A DNA stretch of 43,857 bases from Nocardia veterana NBRC 100344 (GTDB lineage Bacteria; Actinomycetota; Actinomycetes; Mycobacteriales; Mycobacteriaceae), in the NCBI RefSeq assembly GCF_000308855.1, contig NZ_BAGM01000136.1:1-43857 (forward strand), written 5' to 3'. Shown here in pieces: positions 32,703 to 41,179 of the stretch. A model generated the notes under the pieces. The model did not search any database, was not told the DNA's origin, and worked only from the letters and a program-made list of their open reading frames with translations. Numbering within the stretch: position 1 is the first letter of the stretch; every line of letters begins with the position of its first letter. The position numbers were made by a program, and so were the translations under genes.

Positions 32703-34214
32703 ATGGACGAGGTATTCGACGTGGTTGTGGCCGGCGCCGGCCCGGTGGGGCTGATGCTGGCATGTGAATTGCGGTTGGCGGGGGTCGACGTGGTGGTCCT
32801 GGAGCGGTTGCCGGAGATCGATCGGACGCTCAAGGCCGGCGCCGTCAACGTGCCCACCGCGCAGGCCTTCGATCGGCGCGGGCTGCTGCCGCAACTGCTG
32901 GTGCGCCAGGAGGCGGCGCTGGAGCGGATGCGGGCGTTCGCCGGCGCCCCGATCGGCAGTTCGGATCGGCCGCCGATCGGCGGTCACTTCGCGGGCATCA
33001 TGTTGCCGTTCGGCGTCGTCGACGTCGAGGATCCGGTCTTCGTCGACGCGGGCCCGGCCGGTCGCGCGGTCCTGGTGAATCAGCAGGGGATCGAGGAGAT
33101 TCTCGGGGCCCGGGCCGCCGAACTCGGTGTGGTGGTCCGACGCGGCGTCGAACTCACCGAATTCGTCGACGATGGCCGGGGCGTCACCGTGACGTGCGGG
33201 GACGCGCGGATTCGCGGGTCCTGGCTGGTCGGGTGCGACGGCGGGCGCAGCACGGTCCGCAAACTCGCCGGGTTCGAATTTCCGGGGCTGGATCCGGAGA
33301 TCACCGGCCGCCAGGCCGTGGTCGAGATGACCGGAACCGAGGGGCTGCGACCGGGATGGCACGACACCGAGCACGGTATCTACGTGTACGGACCGACCCC
33401 CGGACGCTTTCTCACCGTCGAACTCGACGGTCCGCCCGCGGACCGCGATGCGCCGATCACCGCGGACGAACTGCAGGCCGGCCTGCGCCGAGTTACGGGC
33501 GAACCGGTGCGGATCACGGCCGTTCACTCGGCGACGCGGTTCACCGACAACACGCGCCAGGTGCCCGACTACCGCCGGGGCCGAGTGCTGCTGGCCGGCG
33601 ATGCGGCCCACGTCCACTCGCCCTTCGGCGGTCAGGGTCTGAATCTGGGCATCGGTGACGCCGTGAATCTCGGCTGGAAGCTGGCCGCGGTCGTCACCGG
33701 CCGGATGGGGGAGGAACTGCTCGATACCTACACCGCCGAACGGCATCCGATCGGTGCGTGGGTGCTCGACTGGACCCGCGCCCAAGTGGCCCTGATGCGG
33801 TTGGATCGCCGGAGCAAGGCCTTGCGCGCGGTGATGCGCGAGCTGCTGGGGACGACCGACGGCGCCACCACCGTCTACAAGCGGATCGCGGGGGTCCTGC
33901 ATCGGTACGACCTCGGTGGCGACCATGATCTGGTCGGTGCGGTCGTCCCGGAGCGCGACCTCTCGGACGGATCGAGGGTGTCCGAACACTTCGCCGCGGG
34001 TTCCGGTGTGCTGTTCGATTTCGCCGATTCCACCGACCTGCGCGCTGCTGCTCGCCCATGGCAGGACCGGGTCCGCATCGTCACCGCGAAGCCGCTCGAC
34101 CCGGTGTCGGCCTCGGCGCTGCTCGCGCGGCCCGACGGCTACGTCGCGTGGGCCGGTACCGACGATCGGCAGGGTCTCGTTCCGGCCCTGCGCCGGTGGT
34201 TCGGGGGTGCCTGA
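32703..34214 (+). CDS. FAD-dependent aromatic monooxygenase (PheA/TfdB family)
   Basis: 503-residue class A flavoprotein hydroxylase. It has FAD-binding GAGPVG at 11-16, the NAD(P)H-related DGGRSTVRKLAG from Asp179, and the second FAD motif GDAAHVHSPFGGQGLN from Asp300. The C-terminal thioredoxin-like domain carries LLARPDGYVAWAGTD and ends WFGGA. The layout and C-terminus resemble polyketide hydroxylases and rifampicin monooxygenases of Nocardia, but the substrate cannot be told. Start ATG 32703; an in-frame GTG at 32679 has no ribosome binding site. It lies 74 bases after the CrtC-like gene, probably in the same transcript. Confidence 0.88.
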   Translation: MDEVFDVVVAGAGPVGLMLACELRLAGVDVVVLERLPEIDRTLKAGAVNVPTAQAFDRRGLLPQLLVRQEAALERMRAFAGAPIGSSDRPPIGGHFAGIMLPFGVVDVEDPVFVDAGPAGRAVLVNQQGIEEILGARAAELGVVVRRGVELTEFVDDGRGVTVTCGDARIRGSWLVGCDGGRSTVRKLAGFEFPGLDPEITGRQAVVEMTGTEGLRPGWHDTEHGIYVYGPTPGRFLTVELDGPPADRDAPITADELQAGLRRVTGEPVRITAVHSATRFTDNTRQVPDYRRGRVLLAGDAAHVHSPFGGQGLNLGIGDAVNLGWKLAAVVTGRMGEELLDTYTAERHPIGAWVLDWTRAQVALMRLDRRSKALRAVMRELLGTTDGATTVYKRIAGVLHRYDLGGDHDLVGAVVPERDLSDGSRVSEHFAAGSGVLFDFADSTDLRAAARPWQDRVRIVTAKPLDPVSASALLARPDGYVAWAGTDDRQGLVPALRRWFGGA

Positions 34215-34368
34215 GCGGGGCGGACCGGCCGCGGGACGTGTTATATGTAACGTCGAGTAGCGGCAACAATGGCGGGCTGACTACCATCGGGGCTGTTGTT
34301 CGGAGGGCGTCGGCGTGGTTCGGCGTGGCCGTGGGTCACCCGCGGCGGGATATGGGAGGAAGTCGTCG

Positions 34369-35412
34369 GTGGTCGCCTTCGTCGCTGATCTGCCGCGCGC
34401 CGCGCGCAATATCTGGGCGGTGTCGTTCGGCGACGGCATCGAGCCCTATCGTCCGGCGCCGTCCACGCCGATCAGCGAGGAACCACACAATCGACTGCTC
34501 CGCTACGACCGCGCCGAGCCCGGGACCGGCAATCCGGTCCTGCTGGTGCCACCGCTGGCGGTGACCCCGGCATGTTTCGACCTGCGCGACGGACAGAGTC
34601 TGGTGCGGTATCTGCTCGGAATCGGCAAGCAGCCGTACGTGATCGATTACGGCGATTTCGATTACGGCGACCGGCATCTCGGCCTCGAACACTGGACGCA
34701 CGGCATCGTGCCGGACGCCGTCCGGCGGGTCGCGGCCGAACACGGCCGACCGGTGGACGTGATCGGCTGGTCGCTCGGCGGCGCACTGGCGATGATCGCC
34801 GCAGCGGCCGCGGCCGATCTGCCGATCGCCTCGGTGACCGGCCTCGCCACACCGTTCGATCAGCGCCGCACCCCCTTCCTGGTGCCGGTGCGGATGGCGG
34901 GACGAGTGACCGGCGGTCGTGGCATCGCGATGGCGACCCGGCTGCTCGGCGGCGCACCGCGCGAATTGGTCCGCCTGGGGTTCCGGCTGCAGGCCTTCGA
35001 TCGGGAGCTGACCAGGCCGCTGTTCATCGCCCGGCACGCCGCCGACACCGAGGCGCTGGCCCGGATGGAAGCGGTGGACCGGTTCATGGCGACGATGCCG
35101 GGCTACCCCGGCCGGTCGCTGTGGCAGATCTACCGCAGCCTGATCCTGCGAAACGAGTTGGCCGACGGGGTGATTCGACTGCGATCGGATCTGGTGGTGG
35201 AGCTGTCGAAGCTGACCTGCCGGGTCCTGCTGATCGGCAGCCGGACCGATATGTTGGTGCCGGCTCGATCGACCCGCCGTGGCGTGGAGTTGCTGACCGG
35301 TGCGGCCGAGGTGCGGTTCGTCGAGGTGAGCGGTGGGCATCTCGGGCTCATGGTCGGGCCGAACGCCGCCGACTCGACCTGGCCCGCCATCGGCGAATTC
35401 TTGGGCGAGTAG
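34369..35412 (+). CDS. PhaC-like alpha/beta hydrolase
   Basis: 347 residues resembling polyhydroxyalkanoate synthases: PVLLVPPLAVTPACFDLRDGQSLVRYLL, YGDFDYGDRHLGLEHW, VDVIGWSLGGALA. The catalytic triad is apparent as Ser135 in GWSLGG, Asp294 in SRTDMLVPA and His324 in SGGHLGLMVG. True PHA synthases use cysteine at the nucleophile; serine here points to an esterase, depolymerase or acyltransferase. Shorter than PhaC (about 560). GTG 34369 is eight bases after GGGAGGA; the frame opens at 34315. It ends nine bases from the convergent LuxR gene. Confidence 0.8.
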   Translation: MVAFVADLPRAARNIWAVSFGDGIEPYRPAPSTPISEEPHNRLLRYDRAEPGTGNPVLLVPPLAVTPACFDLRDGQSLVRYLLGIGKQPYVIDYGDFDYGDRHLGLEHWTHGIVPDAVRRVAAEHGRPVDVIGWSLGGALAMIAAAAAADLPIASVTGLATPFDQRRTPFLVPVRMAGRVTGGRGIAMATRLLGGAPRELVRLGFRLQAFDRELTRPLFIARHAADTEALARMEAVDRFMATMPGYPGRSLWQIYRSLILRNELADGVIRLRSDLVVELSKLTCRVLLIGSRTDMLVPARSTRRGVELLTGAAEVRFVEVSGGHLGLMVGPNAADSTWPAIGEFLGE

Positions 35413-35421
35413 CGGTTTCGC

Positions 35422-38067
35422 TCAGATCAGACCGAGTTCGCGAGCCCGCGCGATGGCGTCGGCGCGGGAGCCGCTGCCGAGTTTGTGATAGATCCCGCGC
35501 AGATGTGTTTTGACGGTGTTCACCGAAACACCCATACCCTCGGCGATATTCAGTGTGGTCATGCCCGAGGGCAATTGGCGCAATACCGAGATCTCGGTTT
35601 CGGTCAGTCCCGGATTGTGCGTCTCGGCGCGGGCCAGCGGATGCGCACGGATCACCTCGACCAGCCGGTCGAGGTGGCCGAAACGCCCGACCGATCCGTC
35701 CAGCAGGGCGACGATGCCGGGAACATCCAGGAAGGGACGGATGATCCGGTCCTCGGCCGCACAGCTCAGCGCTTGCGTCAGGGCCTCGTAGGCCTTGACC
35801 GGCCGGTCCAATTGCGCGCTCGCCGAGGCATAGACCAACCAGCCGGTGATCGCGGCGAGCGGTGTGAGCCGGTGCGAGCGGCGCAGTAGTGGCTGCACCA
35901 GATCCACTGTGGTAGAAGCCGTTTGCGCGTACTCGGACAGCAGCGCCTGCGCAAGCACGACCTCCGGCGTGCGACCGAGCACGGCAATCGCCCGTTCGAC
36001 CAGGCTCTGCGCGGCAACCCGGGCTTGGATGCGCAGCAGCGCCGATACGGTATGGAGAACCAGATAGGCCGACGAGGGGGAGGGCGCGGGCTCGCTCAGC
36101 ACCTCCAGTACCTGGATGCGGGCGGCATCCGCCGCGCGGAACCGGTCACCGGCGGAATCGAATTCGAGGATGCGCACCACGGCGAGCGTCTGCCGGTCGG
36201 CCATGGGTGTGGGGGCCAGACCCTCGAATACGGCCGGCGGAAGCTGGATCGCGTGCGGGTCCACCGGATCACCCTGCAGGTAGCGGCCGTAGGCGACGAT
36301 CGCTCGCGCGTAGGTGACCGCGGGATGGCTTCGCAGCCCGTACTTTCCGGCCAGCTCGACAGCGTGTTCGGCGCGTCCGCACATCACCGTGAGGTGTCCG
36401 TCGAGGCCCGCGCACAGGGCCGCTCGAGTGGCCGCCGGGAGCAGCAGGCGGCCCAGGCCGGCCTGCTCGGCGAGGGAGAACGCCTGCCACAGACCGGATT
36501 CGGCCCGGGTGAGCTCGCCGCGATACAGATGGGCGGTCGCCAACTGCAGCACGATGTAGCAGTCCAGATCGGGGTGACCGGTGGGAGTGGTCGTGGTCAG
36601 CGCCGATGCGGCCGGTTCCGTGCCGGACACCACGGCGACGTCGACGGCGACGGCCTCGCGCAGGGCGGTCAACCAGGCTGCCGGCACCAGCGCCGAGGCC
36701 GAATACGGTTCGGCCAGTAGCCGATCCAGGTAGGCCGTGCAGGCGGCGATATCGGCTCGGTCGGCGGCCTCGGCGATCCGCAGCAACTGGACGAACTGAT
36801 CGTCGGCCAGTTCACCGATCTCGTCCAGCCGGGCCAGCAGGGAGGGGCCGTCACCGGAGAACACCAGCCGAGGTCCGTTCTCCCGCAGAAACCGGGTCAA
36901 CCGCGGATGCCCGGACTCGGCGAGGACGTGATGCAATGCGGCCGAGGGCATTCGGTTGTCGAGAAGCCATTGGGCACAGCTGCGGTGGATCCGCCGCATC
37001 CGGTCCGGAACCGAGCGGGTGGCCTCGGCCAGCAGATAGGCGCGCAGCATCGGATGGTAGCTGTGCCACAGCTCGCCGTCGCGGGCCACGCACTTGATCG
37101 GCAGGTTGTTGCGCAGCAGGAAATCCATTGTGGCGGCAGCCGATTCGCCGACCAGCTCGGTGGCCAACGGCACGGTGAATTCTTCGGGTACGGCGGTGGC
37201 GAGCAGGAAGTGCAGCGCATCCCCGGGCAGGGCCGCCAGGAGTTCACCGACCAGGAAATCGCTGATCGCATGCGGTGCGCGGGCCAACGCCGCCACCGCG
37301 GTCACCCGATCCTCGGAGTTGGCCGCCAGATAGATTGCCGCGATGCGTACCAATGCGGCCCAGCCGCAGGTCAGCTGGTGCACGCCGGCGACCTCGGCGG
37401 GGGTGGGACGCAGATCGTGTTGATCCAGCAGGCGGGCGGTGAGGTCCTCGTCGAGGGCAAGGTCGTGCGCGCTCAACCGGGTGAGGCGGCCGCTCAATTC
37501 CATCCCGTGCCAGCGCATCGGCGGGTCGAACCGGCCGGTCACGATGGTGGTCAGCGTCGGCGGGGCGTTCTCGACGAGATATTCCAGTCCGGCCAGTGCC
37601 AGCGGGTCGGTCAGCAGATGGGCATCGTCGAGCACCAGAACCGCCGGCTCCGCACGGGCGGTCAGCAGGTCCACCAGTTCCGCCGGTTCGGCCAGTGGCG
37701 CGGTGAGATCGGAAGCGGTGGCCGGTTCACCGGGAAATCCGAGTACGCCGGCGATCGCGCGCCACAGCTCGGCGGATTCGCCCCGGCGTCCCGTGAAGGT
37801 CAGCCAGCCGATCCGGTATTCGGGATGGCGACGGGCGTGCCGGGTCAGCCAGTCGGTGGCGAGGACGGTCTTGCCGGTCCCGGCGGGCGCACAGATCAGC
37901 ACCGTGGCGGCGCCGGCGGCCGCGGCCTCGTCGATGCGGGAATGAGCGGCGGGTATGGAGAGCGGTCGGAAGGAGAGCCGCGGCACGCCGAGCTGGAGGC
38001 CACTGCGCACGGTGGCAACATTCGAGTTATCGAAAATCGACCGGTAAGTTCTGGGTGAAGCATTCAA
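35422..38067 (-). CDS. LuxR-family transcriptional regulator with MalT-type ATPase (LAL)
   Basis: 881 residues. A STAND/AAA-like NTPase lies near the N-terminus with Walker A APAGTGKT (60-67) and Walker B-like VLVLDDAHLL. A long helical-repeat sensor region (about 330-800) follows. The C-terminal LuxR HTH is at about 815-881 (LTETEISVLRQLPSGMTTLNIAEGMGVSVNTVKTHLRGIYHKLG). Such proteins bind an inducer and ATP, then activate. TTG start at 38067 has GGGAGG four to five bases upstream. It diverges from the AI-2E-family permease gene and converges on the PhaC-like gene; its targets may be either neighbour. Confidence 0.9.
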   Translation of the reverse strand: MNASPRTYRSIFDNSNVATVRSGLQLGVPRLSFRPLSIPAAHSRIDEAAAAGAATVLICAPAGTGKTVLATDWLTRHARRHPEYRIGWLTFTGRRGESAELWRAIAGVLGFPGEPATASDLTAPLAEPAELVDLLTARAEPAVLVLDDAHLLTDPLALAGLEYLVENAPPTLTTIVTGRFDPPMRWHGMELSGRLTRLSAHDLALDEDLTARLLDQHDLRPTPAEVAGVHQLTCGWAALVRIAAIYLAANSEDRVTAVAALARAPHAISDFLVGELLAALPGDALHFLLATAVPEEFTVPLATELVGESAAATMDFLLRNNLPIKCVARDGELWHSYHPMLRAYLLAEATRSVPDRMRRIHRSCAQWLLDNRMPSAALHHVLAESGHPRLTRFLRENGPRLVFSGDGPSLLARLDEIGELADDQFVQLLRIAEAADRADIAACTAYLDRLLAEPYSASALVPAAWLTALREAVAVDVAVVSGTEPAASALTTTTPTGHPDLDCYIVLQLATAHLYRGELTRAESGLWQAFSLAEQAGLGRLLLPAATRAALCAGLDGHLTVMCGRAEHAVELAGKYGLRSHPAVTYARAIVAYGRYLQGDPVDPHAIQLPPAVFEGLAPTPMADRQTLAVVRILEFDSAGDRFRAADAARIQVLEVLSEPAPSPSSAYLVLHTVSALLRIQARVAAQSLVERAIAVLGRTPEVVLAQALLSEYAQTASTTVDLVQPLLRRSHRLTPLAAITGWLVYASASAQLDRPVKAYEALTQALSCAAEDRIIRPFLDVPGIVALLDGSVGRFGHLDRLVEVIRAHPLARAETHNPGLTETEISVLRQLPSGMTTLNIAEGMGVSVNTVKTHLRGIYHKLGSGSRADAIARARELGLI

Positions 38068-38124
38068 AGCGCCTCCCGGAGCTGCGCCTTCATCAAAGGC
38101 AGGAGCGGCGAAGCCTTGCTATCT

Positions 38125-38168
38125 CCAATTTGAAACGTACACCACCAATTTGCCGAAATTCGGGCAAA
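38125..38168. promoter_or_regulatory. Direct repeat and dyad between the LuxR and permease genes
   Basis: CCAATTTG occurs at 38125-38132 and 38145-38152, exactly 20 bases apart. TTTGCC (38149-38154), eight bases, GGCAAA (38163-38168) is an inverted repeat overlapping the second copy. The stretch is lower in GC than its surroundings. Likely operator/activator sites for the divergent pair. Confidence 0.5.
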
Positions 38169-38308
38169 AGTGAATTCCGTCTCAGTATCGAAACCGTCTC
38201 GGGCGACCCGATGCACCCGCAGCGGATATCCAGCGGATACCCCGGCGTGGGCACTAATGTCAGCCCCGATAACCGTTGGCGCGCGCTCGAGGCGGCGAGG
38301 TGGAACCG

Positions 38309-39457
38309 ATGCGATCCCGACGAGATCGAGCACCGCGGGGTGAAACGGCGGCTCCGCCACCCGCCTCCGGGGGGACCTGGTCACTGCCGCGGGGTCTGAT
38401 CGTGGTGCTGTCGGCCGCCGGCGCCGTGGTGGCCATCGCGGGTATGAAGGCATTCTCCGGTGTGCTGGGGCCGACCTTTCTGGCACTGATGTTGACAATG
38501 GCCGTCCAGCCCGTGCAGACCTGGGCGCAGCGGCGCGGGTGGCGGCCGTGGATCGGCATGGTCGCCGCACTTCTCCTCGTGGTGCTGATCCTGCTCGGCC
38601 TGCTCGGCTCGCTGGTGCTCTCGGTCGCGCAGCTGGCCTCCGAGTTGCCCAAGTACTCCGAGAAACTCAACGATCTGCTCGCCGGGGTGCGGAGCACGCT
38701 GGCCGACGCGGGGGTCGACACCGAGCAGATCCACAACGCGCTCAGTGGCGTGGACGTGGGCAAAGTGGTGGACGTGCTGTCGGCGGCCCTGAGCAATGCC
38801 CTCGGCATCTTCTCGAATCTTTTCTTCGTGCTCGCGTTGCTGTTGTTCATGGCGATCGACGGCATGATGATCGACCGCAAACTCGCAGTGGTGGCGCAGG
38901 CCCGGCCGGAGATCGCGTATGCGCTGACCGTATTCGCCCGTGGCACCCGCAAATATCTGGTCGTCTCCACGGTTTTCGGCCTGATCGTCGCGGTGTTCGA
39001 CGGTGGCGCGCTGTGGCTGATGGGGGTGCCGCTGCCGGTGCTGTGGGCGCTGCTGTCGTTCATCACCAACTACATCCCGAATATCGGTTTCGTTATCGGG
39101 CTGGTTCCACCGGCGCTACTGGCTTTGCTGGACAGCGGGCCGATGCTGATGATCTGGGTGATCGTCGCGTACTCGGTGATCAATTTCGTGATTCAGTCGA
39201 TCATCCAGCCCAAATTCGTGGGCGATGCGGTCGGGCTCAGTGTCACGGTGACCTTTCTGTCGTTGGTGTTCTGGTCGTGGGTCCTGGGCGCGCTGGGCGC
39301 CCTGCTGGCGATTCCGTTGACCCTGCTGATGAAGGCACTACTCCTCGACATCGACCCCAGCACCCGGTGGGTCGGCGTATTGATCAGCGATCACGCACCC
39401 GGACCGGACGAGACGGTCGGCGCCACCGACGACGCCCGGCGGCTGCAGCCGGGGTGA
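38309..39457 (+). CDS. AI-2E transporter family membrane protein
   Basis: 382 residues. Family PF01594 pattern: paired N-terminal helices (PRGLIVVLSAAGAVVAIAGMKAFSGVLGPTFLAL), a hydrophilic central segment (about 95-140), then four to five more helices with FITNYIPNIGFVIGLVPPALLALLDSGP and IQPKFVGDAVGLSVTVTFLSL, both signature regions. The family includes TqsA and sporulation and sodium-proton antiporter proteins; autoinducer transport should not be assumed. ATG 38309 follows GAGG by eight bases; the frame opens at 38276. Divergent from the LuxR regulator gene. Confidence 0.88.
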   Translation: MRSRRDRAPRGETAAPPPASGGTWSLPRGLIVVLSAAGAVVAIAGMKAFSGVLGPTFLALMLTMAVQPVQTWAQRRGWRPWIGMVAALLLVVLILLGLLGSLVLSVAQLASELPKYSEKLNDLLAGVRSTLADAGVDTEQIHNALSGVDVGKVVDVLSAALSNALGIFSNLFFVLALLLFMAIDGMMIDRKLAVVAQARPEIAYALTVFARGTRKYLVVSTVFGLIVAVFDGGALWLMGVPLPVLWALLSFITNYIPNIGFVIGLVPPALLALLDSGPMLMIWVIVAYSVINFVIQSIIQPKFVGDAVGLSVTVTFLSLVFWSWVLGALGALLAIPLTLLMKALLLDIDPSTRWVGVLISDHAPGPDETVGATDDARRLQPG

Positions 39458-39487
39458 GGCCCACCGGCTGTCGCCGGGGTGAGGCCC
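39448..39487 (+). repeat. 15-bp direct repeat over the permease stop codon
   Basis: GCCGGGGTGAGGCCC occurs at 39448-39462, spanning the stop codon, and at 39473-39487. The copies start 25 bases apart. Probably a small slippage duplication. Confidence 0.7.
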
Positions 39488-39584
39488 GGCGAGGCGGCGC
39501 GCGGCTCACCCTCCACGGGTGAAGCCGACCTCCGGCACCCCGGGCACAGTCGGGGCAAGACCCTCGGCTGCGAAGGAGTTCGTC

Positions 39585-39995
39585 ATGACAACAACCCCGC
39601 AGGAGCACCCCGTCCGGCAGGGTATCGCCGCCGGAACCTCGATCGGGGCAGCGATTCTGCTGATCACGGTCGGTGTTCTGTCGATCCTGGAAGGTATTTC
39701 GGCGGTCGCGAACGACAAGCTGTTCGTCGCGGGCATCGACTACGTCTACGAGTTCGACACCACCACCTGGGGGTGGATCCACATCGTGCTGGGCATCCTG
39801 CTCGTGGTCTCGGCCCTCGGGCTGATGGCGGGAACGACCTGGGGGCGCATCGTGGCGATCGTGCTGGCCGCGTTGTCGATCCTGGGAAATTTCCTGTGGC
39901 TGCCGTACTACCCGGCGTGGTCGATTCTGGTGATCGCGCTGAATGTGGTGGTGATCTGGGCGATCGCGACCTGGCAGCCCGGACTGGACCGGTAG
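39585..39995 (+). CDS. DUF7144 family membrane protein
   Basis: 136 residues with four membrane helices. The pattern GAAILLITVGVLSILEGISAVANDKLFV, TTTWGWIHIVLGILLVVSALGLMAG, TTWGRIVAIVLAALSILGNFLWLPYYPAWSI and VIWAIATW is characteristic of this actinobacterial family. Function unknown. AAGGAG (39573-39578) six bases before ATG 39585 sets the start. It stands alone, 127 bases after the permease; a parS-like palindrome lies downstream. Confidence 0.82.
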   Translation: MTTTPQEHPVRQGIAAGTSIGAAILLITVGVLSILEGISAVANDKLFVAGIDYVYEFDTTTWGWIHIVLGILLVVSALGLMAGTTWGRIVAIVLAALSILGNFLWLPYYPAWSILVIALNVVVIWAIATWQPGLDR

Positions 39996-40020
39996 TACCC
40001 AGGCAGGGGTCGGCAGCGGT

Positions 40021-40040
40021 CGGGTTCCACGTGGAACCCG
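40021..40040. promoter_or_regulatory. Perfect 20-bp parS-like palindrome
   Basis: CGGGTTCCACGTGGAACCCG is a perfect palindrome containing GTTCCACGTGGAAC, a form seen among actinobacterial parS sites and sharing CACGTG with the others here. It lies about 85 bases before the adenylate cyclase start. Its outer bases extend the dyad beyond the usual 16 bp. Confidence 0.65.
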
Positions 40041-40125
40041 ACCGTTCGCGCGTGCGATCCGGACACGGACTGTGACAAATCACCACCGGGAGGTCGGAGC
40101 GGGGCCGGATCCGTATCGTCGAACC

Positions 40126-41139
40126 ATGGCCTCCCCGGAGCTGTCGAAGCTGGTTCAGTCGGTTGTCGAGCCCTATTTACTGGACGGGCCGCGGCGCTAC
40201 AACCGGGACGAGGTGGCGGAACTCTCCGGCGTGCCCGCGGATCTGTCACGGCGGCTGTGGGTTTCGCTCGGCTTTCCCGCCCATGCCGACGACGCCGCCG
40301 TCGAATACACCGACGGCGATGTGAACGCGGTCCGCAATTTCAAAAGTCTCGATGCCCTCGCCGAGGCCGATGTGCGCCGGCAGCAGGCCGCCGCCCGAAC
40401 CCTGGGGCAGTCGATGGCGCGGCTGGCGGAATGGCAGGTGGATCTGGTCGCCGAGGAGATCGCCGACCGCATTCGATCGATCACGGCCGGCGATCCGACG
40501 GTGGACGAGGAGGCCGTCGCCCGCGAGGCCACCGCGGAGGTCGTGTCGGCGCTCCAGCAATTGCAGGCCTATGCGTGGCGGCGTCATCTGGCCGCGGCAC
40601 TCGCCCGGTCGCTGGCCGGGGACGGAACCGGAGAAACGTTGCGGGAGTTGGCCGTCGGCTTCGCCGATATGGTCGGCTACACCCGGCTCACCCGGCATCT
40701 CGAGGCCGATGAACTCGACGATCTGCTGGAGTCCTTCGAATCGATCACGACCGAGGCGATCACCGCCAACGGCGGCTGGGTGATCAAGAACGTCGGTGAC
40801 GAAGTGATGTTCGCGGCGGAATCGTCGGTCGCGGGGGCGCGAATCGCACTGGCCATCCAGGAAGCCACGTTTCGGGCCGGCACCACACCGGAACTGCGGG
40901 TCGGCCTCGCTTACGGCCAGGTATTGCAGCGCTTCGGTGATCTCTACGGCTCGGTGGTGAACACCGCGGCCCGGCTGACCGGCGTCGCGCGACCCGGCAC
41001 CGTACTGGTGGACGACGGTGTGGCAACACAATTGGCGGACGAACCGGAGTTCGCCCTGCGGCATCTGCGCAGCGTTCGAGTCCGCGGGATCAACCGGTTG
41101 CGCTCGCATGTGCTGCGGCGCAACGGGCGTAGCGGTTAG
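40126..41139 (+). CDS. Class III adenylate cyclase with an N-terminal regulatory domain (Rv2212-like)
   Basis: Makes cAMP from ATP; 337 residues, soluble. The N-terminal domain (about 1-165; SPELSKLVQSVVEPYLLDGPRRYNRDEVAELSGV) resembles that of mycobacterial Rv2212. The cyclase homology domain follows with metal ligands Asp181 (FADMVGYTRL) and Asp225 (NVGDEVMF), adenine-selecting Lys221 and Asp272, and transition-state Asn279 and Arg283 (NTAARLTG), so all catalytic residues are present. Start ATG 40126 gives the family N-terminus but lacks a clear ribosome binding site; GTG 40072 is an alternative. Two stem-loops follow the stop. Confidence 0.9.
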   Translation: MASPELSKLVQSVVEPYLLDGPRRYNRDEVAELSGVPADLSRRLWVSLGFPAHADDAAVEYTDGDVNAVRNFKSLDALAEADVRRQQAAARTLGQSMARLAEWQVDLVAEEIADRIRSITAGDPTVDEEAVAREATAEVVSALQQLQAYAWRRHLAAALARSLAGDGTGETLRELAVGFADMVGYTRLTRHLEADELDDLLESFESITTEAITANGGWVIKNVGDEVMFAAESSVAGARIALAIQEATFRAGTTPELRVGLAYGQVLQRFGDLYGSVVNTAARLTGVARPGTVLVDDGVATQLADEPEFALRHLRSVRVRGINRLRSHVLRRNGRSG

Positions 41140-41179
41140 CCCGCGGGCGTAGCGGGCGGGAAAGTCCCGGGAATAGGAA

